A DNA stretch of 64,000 bases from Pseudomonas hormoni (GTDB taxonomy: Bacteria; Pseudomonadota; Gammaproteobacteria; Pseudomonadales; Pseudomonadaceae), in assembly GCF_018502625.1 (NCBI RefSeq), contig NZ_CP075566.1, forward strand, positions 3,644,001 to 3,708,000, given 5' to 3'. Position 1 is the first letter of the stretch. The number at the start of each line of letters is the position of its first letter. Below, piece after piece: positions 51,601 to 59,354 of this stretch. Made by a program: the position numbers and the translations under genes. Below the pieces are notes generated by a model. It made no database searches, was not told the origin of the DNA, and saw only the letters and a program-made list of their open reading frames with translations.

Positions 51601-54600
51601 TGCGGTTATCGAACGCCGCCACCAGCGCGAGGCTGCGCACGGTCTGGCACTGAAACAAGTCACGCGGACTGAGACGGATGCCGGCCTGACGGGCGCGGCT
51701 GACCACTTGAATGGAGATGATCGAGTCACCGCCCAGCTCGAAGAAGTTGTCTTCGAGGCCCACGCGCTCCAGCCCCAACACGTCCTGCCAGATCTGCGCC
51801 AGCGCCGTTTGCATGGCGTCTTGCGGCGCGACGAACGCTTGTTGCGGCGCCGCATCCGGTTGCGGCAGGACCTTGCGGTCCAGCTTGCCGTTGGCGGTCA
51901 CCGGCAGGGCATCCAGTGGCATCAGGTAGGTCGGCACCATGTATTCCGGCAGGCTATTGAGCAGCCAGGCTTTGAGGGTTTCCGGCCACTGCGCCTCGGC
52001 GTTTTCCAGCACCAGGTACGCCACCAGATGCTTGCCGCCCTGCACCAGGACCACGGCTTCGCGCACCAGCGGATGCTGCATCAGGCGGGTTTCGATTTCC
52101 CCCAGCTCGATACGCAGGCCGCGCAGTTTTACTTGATGGTCGAGACGGCCGAGGTATTCGATCACCCCGTCGGCACGCTGGCGCACCCGGTCGCCGGTGC
52201 GGTACAGGCGCGCGCCGTCATGGAACGGGCACGGCACAAACCGCTCGGCCGTCAGCCCCGGACGGCGGTGATAACTGCGCGCCAGACCGGCGCCGCCCAG
52301 GTACAACTCCCCCGCCACGCCCGCCGGCACCGGCAGCAATTGCGCGTCCAGCACATGGGTACGCAAGTTGGCAATCGGCCGGCCGATCGGCACGCTGTCG
52401 GCGCCTTCGTCAACGCAGGTCCAATGGGTCACGTCGATGGCCGCTTCGGTCGGCCCGTACAAGTTGTACAACCCGGCGCCCGGCAGCTTGGCGAACACTT
52501 GAAGCTGGGCGTCCAGCGGCAGGGCTTCACCGCTGCACGCGATGCGTTTGAGGCTGGTGCAGGCTTCAACGCCCGGCTCGTGGATAAACGCCTGAAGCAT
52601 CGATGGCACAAAGTGCAAGGTGCTGATGCCGAACTCGCCGATGAGGCGGATCAACCGCGCCGGTTCGCGATGCGCACCCGGCGGCGCCACCACCAGACGG
52701 GCGCCGGTCATCAGCGGCCAGAAGAATTCCCAGACCGACACATCGAAACTGAACGGGGTTTTCTGCAACACCGAGTCACTACCATCCAGCCCATACGCCT
52801 GTTGCATCCAGCACAAACGGTTGACCAGCGCCGCATGACTATTGCCAGCGCCCTTGGGCTTGCCGGTGGAACCGGAGGTGTAAATCACGTAGGCCAGGTT
52901 CAGCGGATTCACCGAATCCTGCGGGCAGGTTTCGCTGTAACCGTCCAGCCAATCCTCGTCCTGATCCAGTGCGATGACCTTGATGCCCTCGGTCGGCAGC
53001 GCGCCAGCCAGGGCGCTTTGAGTCAGCAACACACCAACCGCACTGTCTTCAATCATGTAGGCCAGGCGTTCCGCCGGATATTCCGGATCGAGCGGCACAT
53101 AAGCGCCGCCAGCCTTGAGAATCGCCAACAGGCCGATGACCATTTCCAGCGAACGCTCGACGGCGATCCCCACCAGCACATCGGGGCCGACACCCTGCTC
53201 GCGCAGGTAATGAGCCAATTGATTGGTGCGCGCATCGAGCTGTGCATAAGTCAGCTGCCGGTCGCCAAACACCAGCGCGGACGCTTCGGGTGTGCGCAAG
53301 GCCTGGGCGTGGATCAGTTGATGAACGCATTGCTCGACGGGATAAGTTTCGGCGGTGCGGTTCCAGTCGTGCACCAGCACCTGCTGCTCATCCGCCGCCA
53401 GCATCGGCAGCTCGCCGACCCGCTGATTCGAATCGACCACCATCGCCTGCAACAGGCGCGTCCAGTGTTGCGCCATGCGCGCAATGGTCGGCGCGTCGAA
53501 CAGGTCGCTGGCGTAGGTCAGTGCGGCGTGCAGCTTGCCGCCCTTTTCGTAGGTGTCGAGGGTCAGGTCGAACTGCGTGGTGCGCCCTTCCCACTCGATC
53601 GCGCCCAGCACCAGGCCGGAAGCGGTGCTGATGCTGGACATGTCCGCGACCTGCGGCTGGTGGTTGTACATCACCTGGAACAGCGGCGTGTGGCTGAGGC
53701 TGCGTTCCAGTTTCAGCGCTTCGACCAAGCGCTCGAACGGCAGGTCCTGATGGGCCTGGGCGCCGAGGGCGGTTTCCTTGATGGCGCGCAGCAAATCCTC
53801 GACGCGGGTGTGGCCATCGAGCCTGGTGCGCAGCACCTGGGTGTTGACGAAGAAGCCGATCAGGCCTTCGATTTCCGCACGGTTGCGGTTGGCAATCGGC
53901 ACACCGACACGGATGTCGGTTTGCCCGGTGTAGCGATGCAGCAGTGCGTTGAACGCACCGAGCAACAGCATGAACAGGGTGATGTTGTGTTTCTGCGCGG
54001 TGGCACGCAGTTGCTCGGCCAGTTGCGGGTCGACGGCAAATTCGTAGCGGGTGCCGCGATAGCTCGGCATCGCCGGGCGCGAGTGGTCTGTGGGCAGCTC
54101 CAGCACCGGGTGTTCATCGCCGAGTTGCGCTTGCCAGTAATCCAGTTGACGCGCCTGTTCACCCGCCTCCAGCCAGCGGCGCTGCCACAACGCGTAGTCG
54201 CTGTACTGGATCGGCAACGGCGCGAGTTGCGGTTGTGCACCGGCCTCGAAGGCGTCGTAACAGCGAATGAATTCGTCGATCAGCACGTTCATCGACCAAC
54301 CATCGGAAACGATGTGGTGCAGGGTCAGCAGCAGGACGTGTTCCTGTTCGGCAAGCTTGAGCAGCGTCACGCGCAGCAACGGGCCGACCGAGAGATCGAA
54401 GGGCAACACTGATTGCTGCTCCGCCGCTTGGGCGACGGCGCGTTCGCGATCAGTGGGCGGCAATGCGCTGAAATCCACATGATCGATCACCAGCGGTGCG
54501 CTGGCCGGCACTTGCCGCAGGTTGCCGTCGGCCTGGCGCTGGAACACCGTGCGCAGGGTTTCGTGACGCTCCACGAGGCTGGCAAAGGCCTGCTCCAGCG

Positions 54601-54862
54601 CAGGCAGGTTCAACTGCCCGGTCAGACGCACCGCACCAGGCAGGTTGTAGGCGCCACTTTGCGCATCCAGTTGCCAGAGAAACCACATGCGTTGCTGGGC
54701 GTAAGACAACGCCTGACGATCCTCGGCCTCGACGCCCGCAGGAATCGGGAACCGGGCGAAATCAATGCCTTCCTTTTGCAAGGCCGCAAGGAACATCTGG
54801 CGCTTTTCCAGGGGCAACCCGATAAACCGGCGAGCAAGTTTCAAGGAGTCTTCAGCATTCAT
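45611..54862 (-). CDS. pvdI: Pyoverdine NRPS, two modules plus terminal orphan C domain (C-A-T-E, C-A-T, C)
   Basis: A 3083-aa protein. Landmarks are: C1 HHIVSDGWS near 182, A1 YTSGSTGKPKG near 664, T1 LGGDSI near 1044, E HHLAVDGVS near 1230, C2 HHILMDGWS near 1685, A2 YTSGSTGRPKG near 2149, T2 LGGHSLL near 2544, C3 HHIAADDWS near 2737, then about 300 further residues without A or T. Pocket codes are A1 DVWHASLID (Ser, D-configured by the E domain) and A2 DGEDHGTVV (Lys). C3 has HHxxxDD instead of HHxxxDG and must use the carrier of the 1032-aa NRPS as acceptor. The protein begins with a C domain, so it extends a precursor from PvdL, which is not in this window. It is the first gene of the NRPS operon. 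Symbol by position only. Confidence 0.92.
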   Translation of the reverse strand: MNAEDSLKLARRFIGLPLEKRQMFLAALQKEGIDFARFPIPAGVEAEDRQALSYAQQRMWFLWQLDAQSGAYNLPGAVRLTGQLNLPALEQAFASLVERHETLRTVFQRQADGNLRQVPASAPLVIDHVDFSALPPTDRERAVAQAAEQQSVLPFDLSVGPLLRVTLLKLAEQEHVLLLTLHHIVSDGWSMNVLIDEFIRCYDAFEAGAQPQLAPLPIQYSDYALWQRRWLEAGEQARQLDYWQAQLGDEHPVLELPTDHSRPAMPSYRGTRYEFAVDPQLAEQLRATAQKHNITLFMLLLGAFNALLHRYTGQTDIRVGVPIANRNRAEIEGLIGFFVNTQVLRTRLDGHTRVEDLLRAIKETALGAQAHQDLPFERLVEALKLERSLSHTPLFQVMYNHQPQVADMSSISTASGLVLGAIEWEGRTTQFDLTLDTYEKGGKLHAALTYASDLFDAPTIARMAQHWTRLLQAMVVDSNQRVGELPMLAADEQQVLVHDWNRTAETYPVEQCVHQLIHAQALRTPEASALVFGDRQLTYAQLDARTNQLAHYLREQGVGPDVLVGIAVERSLEMVIGLLAILKAGGAYVPLDPEYPAERLAYMIEDSAVGVLLTQSALAGALPTEGIKVIALDQDEDWLDGYSETCPQDSVNPLNLAYVIYTSGSTGKPKGAGNSHAALVNRLCWMQQAYGLDGSDSVLQKTPFSFDVSVWEFFWPLMTGARLVVAPPGAHREPARLIRLIGEFGISTLHFVPSMLQAFIHEPGVEACTSLKRIACSGEALPLDAQLQVFAKLPGAGLYNLYGPTEAAIDVTHWTCVDEGADSVPIGRPIANLRTHVLDAQLLPVPAGVAGELYLGGAGLARSYHRRPGLTAERFVPCPFHDGARLYRTGDRVRQRADGVIEYLGRLDHQVKLRGLRIELGEIETRLMQHPLVREAVVLVQGGKHLVAYLVLENAEAQWPETLKAWLLNSLPEYMVPTYLMPLDALPVTANGKLDRKVLPQPDAAPQQAFVAPQDAMQTALAQIWQDVLGLERVGLEDNFFELGGDSIISIQVVSRARQAGIRLSPRDLFQCQTVRSLALVAAFDNRSSIDQEPVSGEVVLTPAQLYFFEQAIAQPQHWNQSLLLTPREALNPEALEAALVAVINHHDALRLRFTASVDGWQQRHGSPVETAGLWQRQAASTEALTALCDEAQRSLDLADGPLLRALLVSLDDGTQRLLLAIHHLAVDGVSWRVLLEDLQQAYAQLAAGSVATLPDKTSAYQHWAKHLQAHARTLDQQLPYWQAQHADARDLPCENPLGSLQHRHGHKIESKLDAGLTRQLLQTAPAAYRTQVNDLLLTALARVICRWTGHHSTLIQLEGHGREDLFDDLDLTRTVGWFTSLFPVRLRPQADTANAIKAIKEQLRAIPDKGLGHGLLRYLGEPAQRESLQGLSAPRITFNYLGQFDRQFDDDALFVPSLESGGQAQGDDAPLANWLTLESQVYGGQLSLQWGFSREMFADSTVQQLADAYSEELTALIEHCCATPAGQVTPSDFPLARINQAQLDALPVAAPAIEDIYPLTPMQQGMLFHTLYEPQAEAYINQLRLDIQGLELAAFGRAWQAAINRHDILRSSFHWLGLESAHQVIHRQIDLQLQVIEAADIDLDALAAEERSRGFELSAAPLFRLMLVRQSSDAWHLIYTSHHILMDGWSNAQLLGEVIQHYAGQTLAKPLGQYRDYLGWIQQQPLAAGEQFWKQALAALETPTLLAQALPTPVEGRGMGEHHLTLESAAMQRLAEFARQQKITLNTLLQGAWGLLLQRYTGQSCVAFGATIAGRSAPLPGIEQQLGLFINTLPIIARPHSGQPVSQWLNELQALNLSLREFEHVPLYDIQGWAGQQGNALFDSLLVFENFPVAEALKQGAPAGLTFGALRNHEITSYPLTLGIEVGASLRLEFSFDQALFSAAQIERLGANLLHVLEQFVAQPQQVLGAVSLLDAKQKTQVLLGSRPAAPLLDSPLLAHQRFEQQAARTPDAWAVILGDERLTYAQLNAQANQLAHRLREHGVAPGQRVGLSVRRNAQMIVSLMAILKSGAGYVPLDPDYPAERLAYMIEDSGVDLLLAQPELLTDVALPEGLPRLALTAASLAGYSTANPVNFACAEDLAYLIYTSGSTGRPKGVCLAHAALREFCVIAADYSQLSADDRVLQFATFSFDGFVEQCYPPLCVGAALVLRGDELWDTDTLYRQIIKQGVTLADLPAAYWYLLAQEWAAQPQRDKGRLRQVHVGGEAMSLEGLKLWHAAGLGDVRLLNTYGPTEATVVSSTHLCTLADTQNLLGVPIGRALSGRALYVLDTEGHLLPTGCVGELCIGGDAGIAQHYHQRPGLSAERFIADPFSTTPGARLYRSGDLARYREDGALEYLGRIDHQVKIRGFRVELGELEAHLQGLPMISEAAVLVHEGVGGKQLIGYVVPVLPNADSRQLTETVRQALGERLPDYMLPAQLVVMSALPLNRNGKLDRAALPAPEVWEAVAGTAPQGELEIELAQIWQQVLQVARVDRENSFFELGGHSLLATQIVSQIRQRLGLSVSLRSLFEHPRLQDFAAQVQGLRHDANVCERPALVADLSGERQPLSFAQQRLWFLWNLEPDSSMYNMPGALRLRGELNLSALQKTFETLVQRHAVLRTTFYEQDGLAWQRVHAELPLNFAASDLRHLPAPDVEAAQLAREEVARPFDLRNGPLLRVRVLQVADQEHVLLLTVHHIAADDWSFRILINEFVTLYPTLNQGGVASLPEQVVQYADFAKWQRQWLEQGGELQRQLDYWVTRLGQPQTVLELPSDGDQRQAQEGASQHFTLNATLSQQLRDFAQQRGLSLFMVLLAGFTLVLRQRTEVSRVRIGTDIANRNQVELEQMVGFFVNQLVLQVEVDADQAAGQLLQACRRAVLEASDHQDLPFERLVEALRLPRRAGRSPLFDIKLIYQEGVGRLPSMDGLLVEDFPSGRQAAEIGMVAAFYNEAEHIHLSFETPAGQYLPSTLESLFEQIEAVLQALLRADELTVSELLDLATDVQRRADARLNEQRKALFGGRMAIKRRSAIRGTPAAQTAAD

Positions 54863-54916
54863 TTCTAAGCATCCGGATCAGTGGCGGGAAGCACAAAGGC
54901 ACGTCGTCCCTATAAA

Positions 54917-54940
54917 ACGAATGCAGACCGGAAAAATTAG
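54917..54940 (-). promoter_or_regulatory. Possible PvdS box of the NRPS operon
   Basis: The minus strand reads CTAAT-N16-CGT, or equivalently TAATT-N15-CGT, about 55 bp before the NRPS start. It is weaker than the exact boxes elsewhere in the locus. Confidence 0.5.
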
Positions 54941-54958
54941 CGAATGAGAATAAGTATC
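54940..54958. promoter_or_regulatory. Fur-like box upstream of the NRPS operon
   Basis: The minus-strand 19-mer GATACTTATTCTCATTCGC matches 14 of 19 positions of GATAATGATTATCATTATC and abuts the possible PvdS box. Confidence 0.5.
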
Positions 54959-54990
54959 AGGAGGGGTGGTAAAACGGAGCTACACCTCGA

Positions 54991-55088
54991 ACCTGTAGGA
55001 GCCGAGCTTGCTCGCGATGACGGATTGACATTCAACATTGATGTCGACAGGTACAACGCCATCGCGAGCAAGCTCGGCTCCTACAGGG
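54991..55088. repeat. REP pair (CTGTAGGAGCCGAGC family)
   Basis: Inverted units CTGTAGGAGCCGAGCTTGCT and partner flank a 40-bp loop between pvdG and the NRPS operon. Slightly different sequence class from the other elements. Confidence 0.85.
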
Positions 55089-55094
55089 ACTGGA

Positions 55095-55829
55095 TCAGGC
55101 AGTGGCGGCCATGGCGTGCCGGCGATGGTGAACATCGAGCTGGTCCTTGATCACCCGCAACACCTTGGCTTCGTGCTCATGGATGAAGAAGTGACCGCCG
55201 GCCAGCATGTCCACGGAGAAGCTGCCGTGGGTTTCCTTGCTCCAGCCGATCAGCTGTTCGGTGGTCGCGCGATCAGCCTTGCCGCCGAGCACGTGCACCG
55301 GGCATTTCAGCCGCGGGCGCTGGATCGGCGTGAAACGGCCGCACAGCAGGAAGTCAGCGCGCAGGATCGGCAGCGTCAGGCTCATCAGCTCTTCATTGGC
55401 CAGCACTTCTTCGCTGGTGCCATTGAGGGTGCGCAGTTGCTCGATCAGCTCGGCATCGGTTTTCGGATCGGCAAAACCCTGATCGTAATCAGCCCGCATC
55501 GTCGGCGCGGCGGTGCCTGAAGCGAACAGCGCCACCGGCTCCGGGCAACCCAGCGAGCGAAAGGCATGGGCCATTTCGCAGGCCAGCAAAGCGCCGAGAC
55601 TGTGGCCGAACAGCGCGTACGGTGCCTTGAGCGTGGCTTTCTGTTCCTGCGCGAGTTGCAGCGCCAGGCGCCGCATGTCGGTGTGCAATGGCTCGCCGAA
55701 CCGCGCGCCGCGCCCCGGCAGTTCCACCGGCTGCAGCTTGAGCCACTCCGGCAGTTTGCGCCGCCAGCGGCTGTAGACCATGGCGCTCGCGCCTGAATAG
55801 GGCAGGCACAGCAATGTCAGCTGGGTCAC
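55095..55829 (-). CDS. pvdG: Type II thioesterase of pyoverdine synthesis
   Basis: A 244-aa alpha/beta hydrolase of the GrsT/type II thioesterase family: LCLPYSGASAMVY, the nucleophile motif ALFGHSLGALLACEMA, the catalytic Asp in VHVLGGKADRATT and His in LAGGHFFIHE. It frees NRPS carrier domains from wrong or stalled acyl groups. GTG 55829 was chosen because GAGG lies eight bases upstream; GTG 55838 is possible but overlaps that site. A PvdS-box variant (TAATT-N16-CGT) lies upstream. In PAO1 pvdG is next to pvdL; here pvdL is not in view. Confidence 0.9.
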   Translation of the reverse strand: MTQLTLLCLPYSGASAMVYSRWRRKLPEWLKLQPVELPGRGARFGEPLHTDMRRLALQLAQEQKATLKAPYALFGHSLGALLACEMAHAFRSLGCPEPVALFASGTAAPTMRADYDQGFADPKTDAELIEQLRTLNGTSEEVLANEELMSLTLPILRADFLLCGRFTPIQRPRLKCPVHVLGGKADRATTEQLIGWSKETHGSFSVDMLAGGHFFIHEHEAKVLRVIKDQLDVHHRRHAMAATA

Positions 55830-55862
55830 CGGGCTCACCTCGAAAAGTTGTCTGTAAAGAGA

Positions 55863-55886
55863 ACGGATGAGCGCCGCGGGGAATTA
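55863..55886 (-). promoter_or_regulatory. PvdS box variant of pvdG
   Basis: TAATT-N16-CGT with CCC after the first element, one base away from the TAAAT consensus, about 34 bp before the pvdG start. Confidence 0.65.
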
Positions 55887-55900
55887 GTTTGATATGAATT

Positions 55901-56033
55901 GTGGCGAGGGAGCTTGCTCCCGCTGGGCTGCGGAGCAGCCCCAAAACCAGCCGCCTCTGTGTGTCAGGTAAATTTTGGTTGCGGATTTACGACGGCTTCG
56001 CCGCCGAGCGGGAGCAAGCTCCCTCGCCACAGG
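55901..56033. repeat. REP pair downstream of the MFS gene
   Basis: Inverted GTGGCGAGGGAGCTTGCTCC units. The inner loop contains CTCTGTGTGTCAGGTAAA, which also occurs in the element at 59387-59520. Confidence 0.9.
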
Positions 56034-56046
56034 TTCGGTGAATGAT

Positions 56047-57219
56047 TTACTTAAGGTGGCGAAAGCTTTGGATTGCGGAACCGAGCACCACCGCCCCCGC
56101 CGCAATCGCCACCCAGAACCCGCTTCGCGCCCCGAACGCATCCACCAGCCAACCCGAACTGGCCGCGCCAATCGCGACGCCAATGCTCAACCCGGTCACC
56201 AGCCAGGTCAGGCCTTCAGTGAGTTTGGCCGGCGGCACGATACGCTCCACCAACGCCATGGCAACAATCAGCGTCGGCGCAAAAAACAGCCCTGCGACGA
56301 ACACCGCCAGCGACAACCCGAGAATGTTGCTCGCCAGCAGCAACGGCAACGTAGTCACCGCCGTCGCCACCCCGCCGTACAGAAACAGTCGCGGCAACGG
56401 CACTTTCGAGCGCAACGCCCCGAACGCCAGCCCGGCCAAACATGAGCCGATCGCGTATACCGACAGCACAATACTCGCCGCCGCCGGTTGGCCCTGCTGC
56501 TGGGCAAACGCCACGCTGACCACATCCACCACGCCGACAATGGTGCCCAAGGCGACCATCAGCAGCACCAGCAACTGAATCTCGCCGGAACGAATGATCG
56601 AGCCCCGATGGTGTTCTTCATGGGGATGAATCGCCGGTTCCGTGTCCCGTTGCAGGACAAACGCCGTGACCCCGATCGCCAGCATCAGCAACGCCGCCAG
56701 CGGCCCGGCCTCGGGGAACGCCACCACACACAACCCCACCGACAGCGGCGGCCCGACAATAAAACAGACTTCGTCGAGCACCGATTCCAGGGCATACGCG
56801 GTTTGCAATTGCGGCTGGCCGCGATAGACCTCGGTCCACCGCGCCCGCACCATCGCCGACATGCTCGGCATACAACCGGCCAGCGCGGCGAACACGAACA
56901 GCGTCCATTGCGGCGCCTGCAAACGCGTGCACAGCAACACCAGCAACAACGCCCCGCCGCCGATCAACGCCGACACCGGCAAGATCCGGCGCTGCCCGAA
57001 ACGGTCCACCAACCGTGAAACCTGCGGAGCGCAAAAAGCCGTCGCCAAAGCGAACGTCGCCGCCACCGCGCCGGCCAGTCCGTAACCACCTTGGAGCTGG
57101 GAGAGCATGGTGATCAGGCCGATGCCGGTCATGGAAATCGGCATGCGCGCGATCATCCCGGCCAGCACGAAGGCTCGGCTGCCCGGGGCTTTGAACAGTT
57201 CGCGGTAAGGGTTGGCCAT
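56047..57219 (-). CDS. Major facilitator superfamily transporter
   Basis: A 390-aa membrane protein with about 12 hydrophobic helices. The cytoplasmic loop 2-3 motif is degenerate (APQVSRLVDRFGQRRILPVS), with further helices such as LLVLLMVALGTIVGVVDVVSV. Family: MFS, drug or metabolite exporter-like; substrate unknown. The frame is open to 57369. ATG 57219 was chosen because the N-terminus RELFKAPGSRAFVLAGMIAR is typical. It lies upstream of pvdG on the same strand with a REP between, so probably a separate unit. Confidence 0.88.
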   Translation of the reverse strand: MANPYRELFKAPGSRAFVLAGMIARMPISMTGIGLITMLSQLQGGYGLAGAVAATFALATAFCAPQVSRLVDRFGQRRILPVSALIGGGALLLVLLCTRLQAPQWTLFVFAALAGCMPSMSAMVRARWTEVYRGQPQLQTAYALESVLDEVCFIVGPPLSVGLCVVAFPEAGPLAALLMLAIGVTAFVLQRDTEPAIHPHEEHHRGSIIRSGEIQLLVLLMVALGTIVGVVDVVSVAFAQQQGQPAAASIVLSVYAIGSCLAGLAFGALRSKVPLPRLFLYGGVATAVTTLPLLLASNILGLSLAVFVAGLFFAPTLIVAMALVERIVPPAKLTEGLTWLVTGLSIGVAIGAASSGWLVDAFGARSGFWVAIAAGAVVLGSAIQSFRHLK

Positions 57220-57391
57220 GGGCAGCAGGTCTCGACAAGGGCCTGCAAGTTGCCACAAGGCTGGTTGTGGGGAAAGCGGCTTATTGTTGGTTGAATGTGA
57301 AGGCCTGCTCGCGATGAGGCCAGAACAGTCACCACTATCCTTCCACCAAATGAACTCTCGGCAGTCCAAACCAGTCAGCTGATTAGGCCCT

Positions 57392-57535
57392 CACCTCAAC
57401 GCGCTCACTTACATGCTGATGTCCCCCGCCCAACAAGTCGCCCTCGCCATGGGTGCCTCCGACTACATCGTCGGCACCACCCTGTTCATCGACGGCGGCA
57501 TGAGCCTCTATCCGGAGTTTCGCGGCAATGGCTGA
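57392..57535 (+). pseudogene. C-terminal remnant of a glucose 1-dehydrogenase-type SDR
   Basis: The frame ending at TGA 57535 encodes ...ASDYIVGTTLFIDGGMSL followed by a short tail. This is the standard C-terminus of short-chain dehydrogenases of the glucose 1-dehydrogenase type. Only about 45 residues remain and no Rossmann N-terminus precedes them. The remnant overlaps the GH15 start by eight bases, as an intact upstream operon partner would, so a deletion has removed most of the gene. Confidence 0.75.
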
Positions 57536-59354
57536 TCATCATCCCGAACGACAAAGCGCCATCGACGCCCACGGCATCATTGGCGACATGCGCAGCGCGG
57601 CACTGGTCAACGACAAGGGCAGCGTGGATTTTTTCTGCTGGCCGGAATTCGACAGCCCGTCGATCTTCTGTTCGCTGCTGGACACGCCCGAAGCCGGCAT
57701 TTTCCAACTTTCCCCGGACCTGCCCGACGCCCGCCGCGAGCAGATCTACCTGCCCGATACCAACGTGCTGCAAACCCGCTGGCTCAGCGACAGAGCGGTG
57801 GTCGAGGTCACCGACCTGCTGCCGATCGGCGACAGCGAGGATGATCTGCCGGTGCTGATACGCCGGGTTCGGGTGGTCAGCGGCCAGGCGACGTTCCACA
57901 TGCGCTGCGCCGTGCGGCATGACTATGCTCGCGCCAAAACCCGTGCGCGACTGGACGAAAATGAAGTGGTATTCGAGGCCGCCGATCAGCCGTCCATGCG
58001 CCTGTCTTCGGATCAGGTGTTGCGTGTCGAGGGCGACGCGGCGGTGGCCGAATTCACCCTGGAACAGGGCCAGGGCGCGCAGTTCCTGCTGGGCGGCTTC
58101 GACGATCCCCGCTTCAAGGAAGGGGCCGCAGACTTGTGCATGGAGCGCACGTTGAAGTTCTGGCGTGACTGGACCGGCCAGTCCAACTACCGCGGTCGCT
58201 GGCGGGAAATGGTCAACCGCTCGGCCCTCGCGCTGAAGCTGCTGACCTCACGCAAACACGGCGCGATTGTAGCCGCCGCTACGTTTGGCTTACCCGAAAC
58301 ACCGGGCGGCGAACGCAACTGGGATTATCGCTACACCTGGATCCGCGACGCCTCGTTCACCGTCTATGCCTTCATGCGCCTGGGGTTTGTCCAGGAGGCC
58401 AACGATTACATGCGCTGGCTGCGCGGGCGGGTCAGCGACTGCCACGGTAAACCGATGAAACTCAACATTCTCTACGCCATCGATGGCCGCCAGGAACTGC
58501 CAGAAACAGAACTCTCGCACCTGTCCGGCCATGGCGGCGCCACGCCGGTGCGCATCGGCAACGGTGCGTACGATCAGGTCCAGCTCGATATCTTCGGCGA
58601 GCTGATGGATGCGGTGTACCTGGTCAACAAGTACGGCGACGCCATCTCCCATGAAGGCTGGAAACACGCGGTGGAAGTGGTCGATCAGGTCTGCGAAACC
58701 TGGCAGCAAAAAGACGTCGGCATCTGGGAAATGCGCGGCGAGCAGCATCATTTCCTGCACTCTAGATTGATGTGCTGGGTGGCGCTGGACCGGGCGATCC
58801 GCCTCGCCTCCAAACGCTCCCTGCCCGCCCCTTTTGCCCGGTGGGACCAGACCCGTCAGGCGATCTACGCCGACATCTGGGAAAACTTCTGGAACGAAGA
58901 ACGGGGGCATTTCGTCCAGCACATCGGCGGTACTGCGCTGGATGGTTCGATGTTGCTGATGCCGCTGGTGCGTTTCGTCAGCGCCAAGGATCCGCGCTGG
59001 CTATCGACCCTCGAAGCCATTCAGAAAACCCTGGTACGCGACGGCATGGTGTACCGCTACCGCAACGAAGAAACGCGCATCGACGGCCTCGACGGCACCG
59101 AAGGCGCGTTTGCTGCGTGTTCGTTCTGGTACGTCGAATGCCTGGCCCGCGCCGGTCAGGTGGAAAAGGCGCATCTGGAGTTTGAACAACTGCTGCGATA
59201 CGCCAATCCACTGGGGTTGTATGCCGAAGAGTTCGACAGCCATGCGCGGCATCTGGGCAACACACCGCAAGCGCTGACGCACCTGGCGCTGATCAGCGCG
59301 GCGAGTTTTCTGGACCGGAAATTGAGTGGGGAGAAGAATTACTGGCAGCCGTGA
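57528..59354 (+). CDS. Glycoside hydrolase family 15 (glucoamylase/trehalase-like)
   Basis: A 608-aa protein. The N-terminal beta domain begins IDAHGIIGDMRSAALVNDKG. The catalytic (alpha/alpha)6 barrel carries the GH15 motifs NWDYRYTWIRDASFTVYAFM and, near the end, DGLDGTEGAFAACSFWYVECLARAG with the acidic residues expected for catalysis. Bacterial proteins of this type cleave alpha-glucosides such as trehalose or maltooligosaccharides; the substrate here is not known. No signal peptide, so cytoplasmic. Its ATG overlaps the end of the SDR remnant, evidence of a former operon. Confidence 0.9.
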   Translation: MADHHPERQSAIDAHGIIGDMRSAALVNDKGSVDFFCWPEFDSPSIFCSLLDTPEAGIFQLSPDLPDARREQIYLPDTNVLQTRWLSDRAVVEVTDLLPIGDSEDDLPVLIRRVRVVSGQATFHMRCAVRHDYARAKTRARLDENEVVFEAADQPSMRLSSDQVLRVEGDAAVAEFTLEQGQGAQFLLGGFDDPRFKEGAADLCMERTLKFWRDWTGQSNYRGRWREMVNRSALALKLLTSRKHGAIVAAATFGLPETPGGERNWDYRYTWIRDASFTVYAFMRLGFVQEANDYMRWLRGRVSDCHGKPMKLNILYAIDGRQELPETELSHLSGHGGATPVRIGNGAYDQVQLDIFGELMDAVYLVNKYGDAISHEGWKHAVEVVDQVCETWQQKDVGIWEMRGEQHHFLHSRLMCWVALDRAIRLASKRSLPAPFARWDQTRQAIYADIWENFWNEERGHFVQHIGGTALDGSMLLMPLVRFVSAKDPRWLSTLEAIQKTLVRDGMVYRYRNEETRIDGLDGTEGAFAACSFWYVECLARAGQVEKAHLEFEQLLRYANPLGLYAEEFDSHARHLGNTPQALTHLALISAASFLDRKLSGEKNYWQP

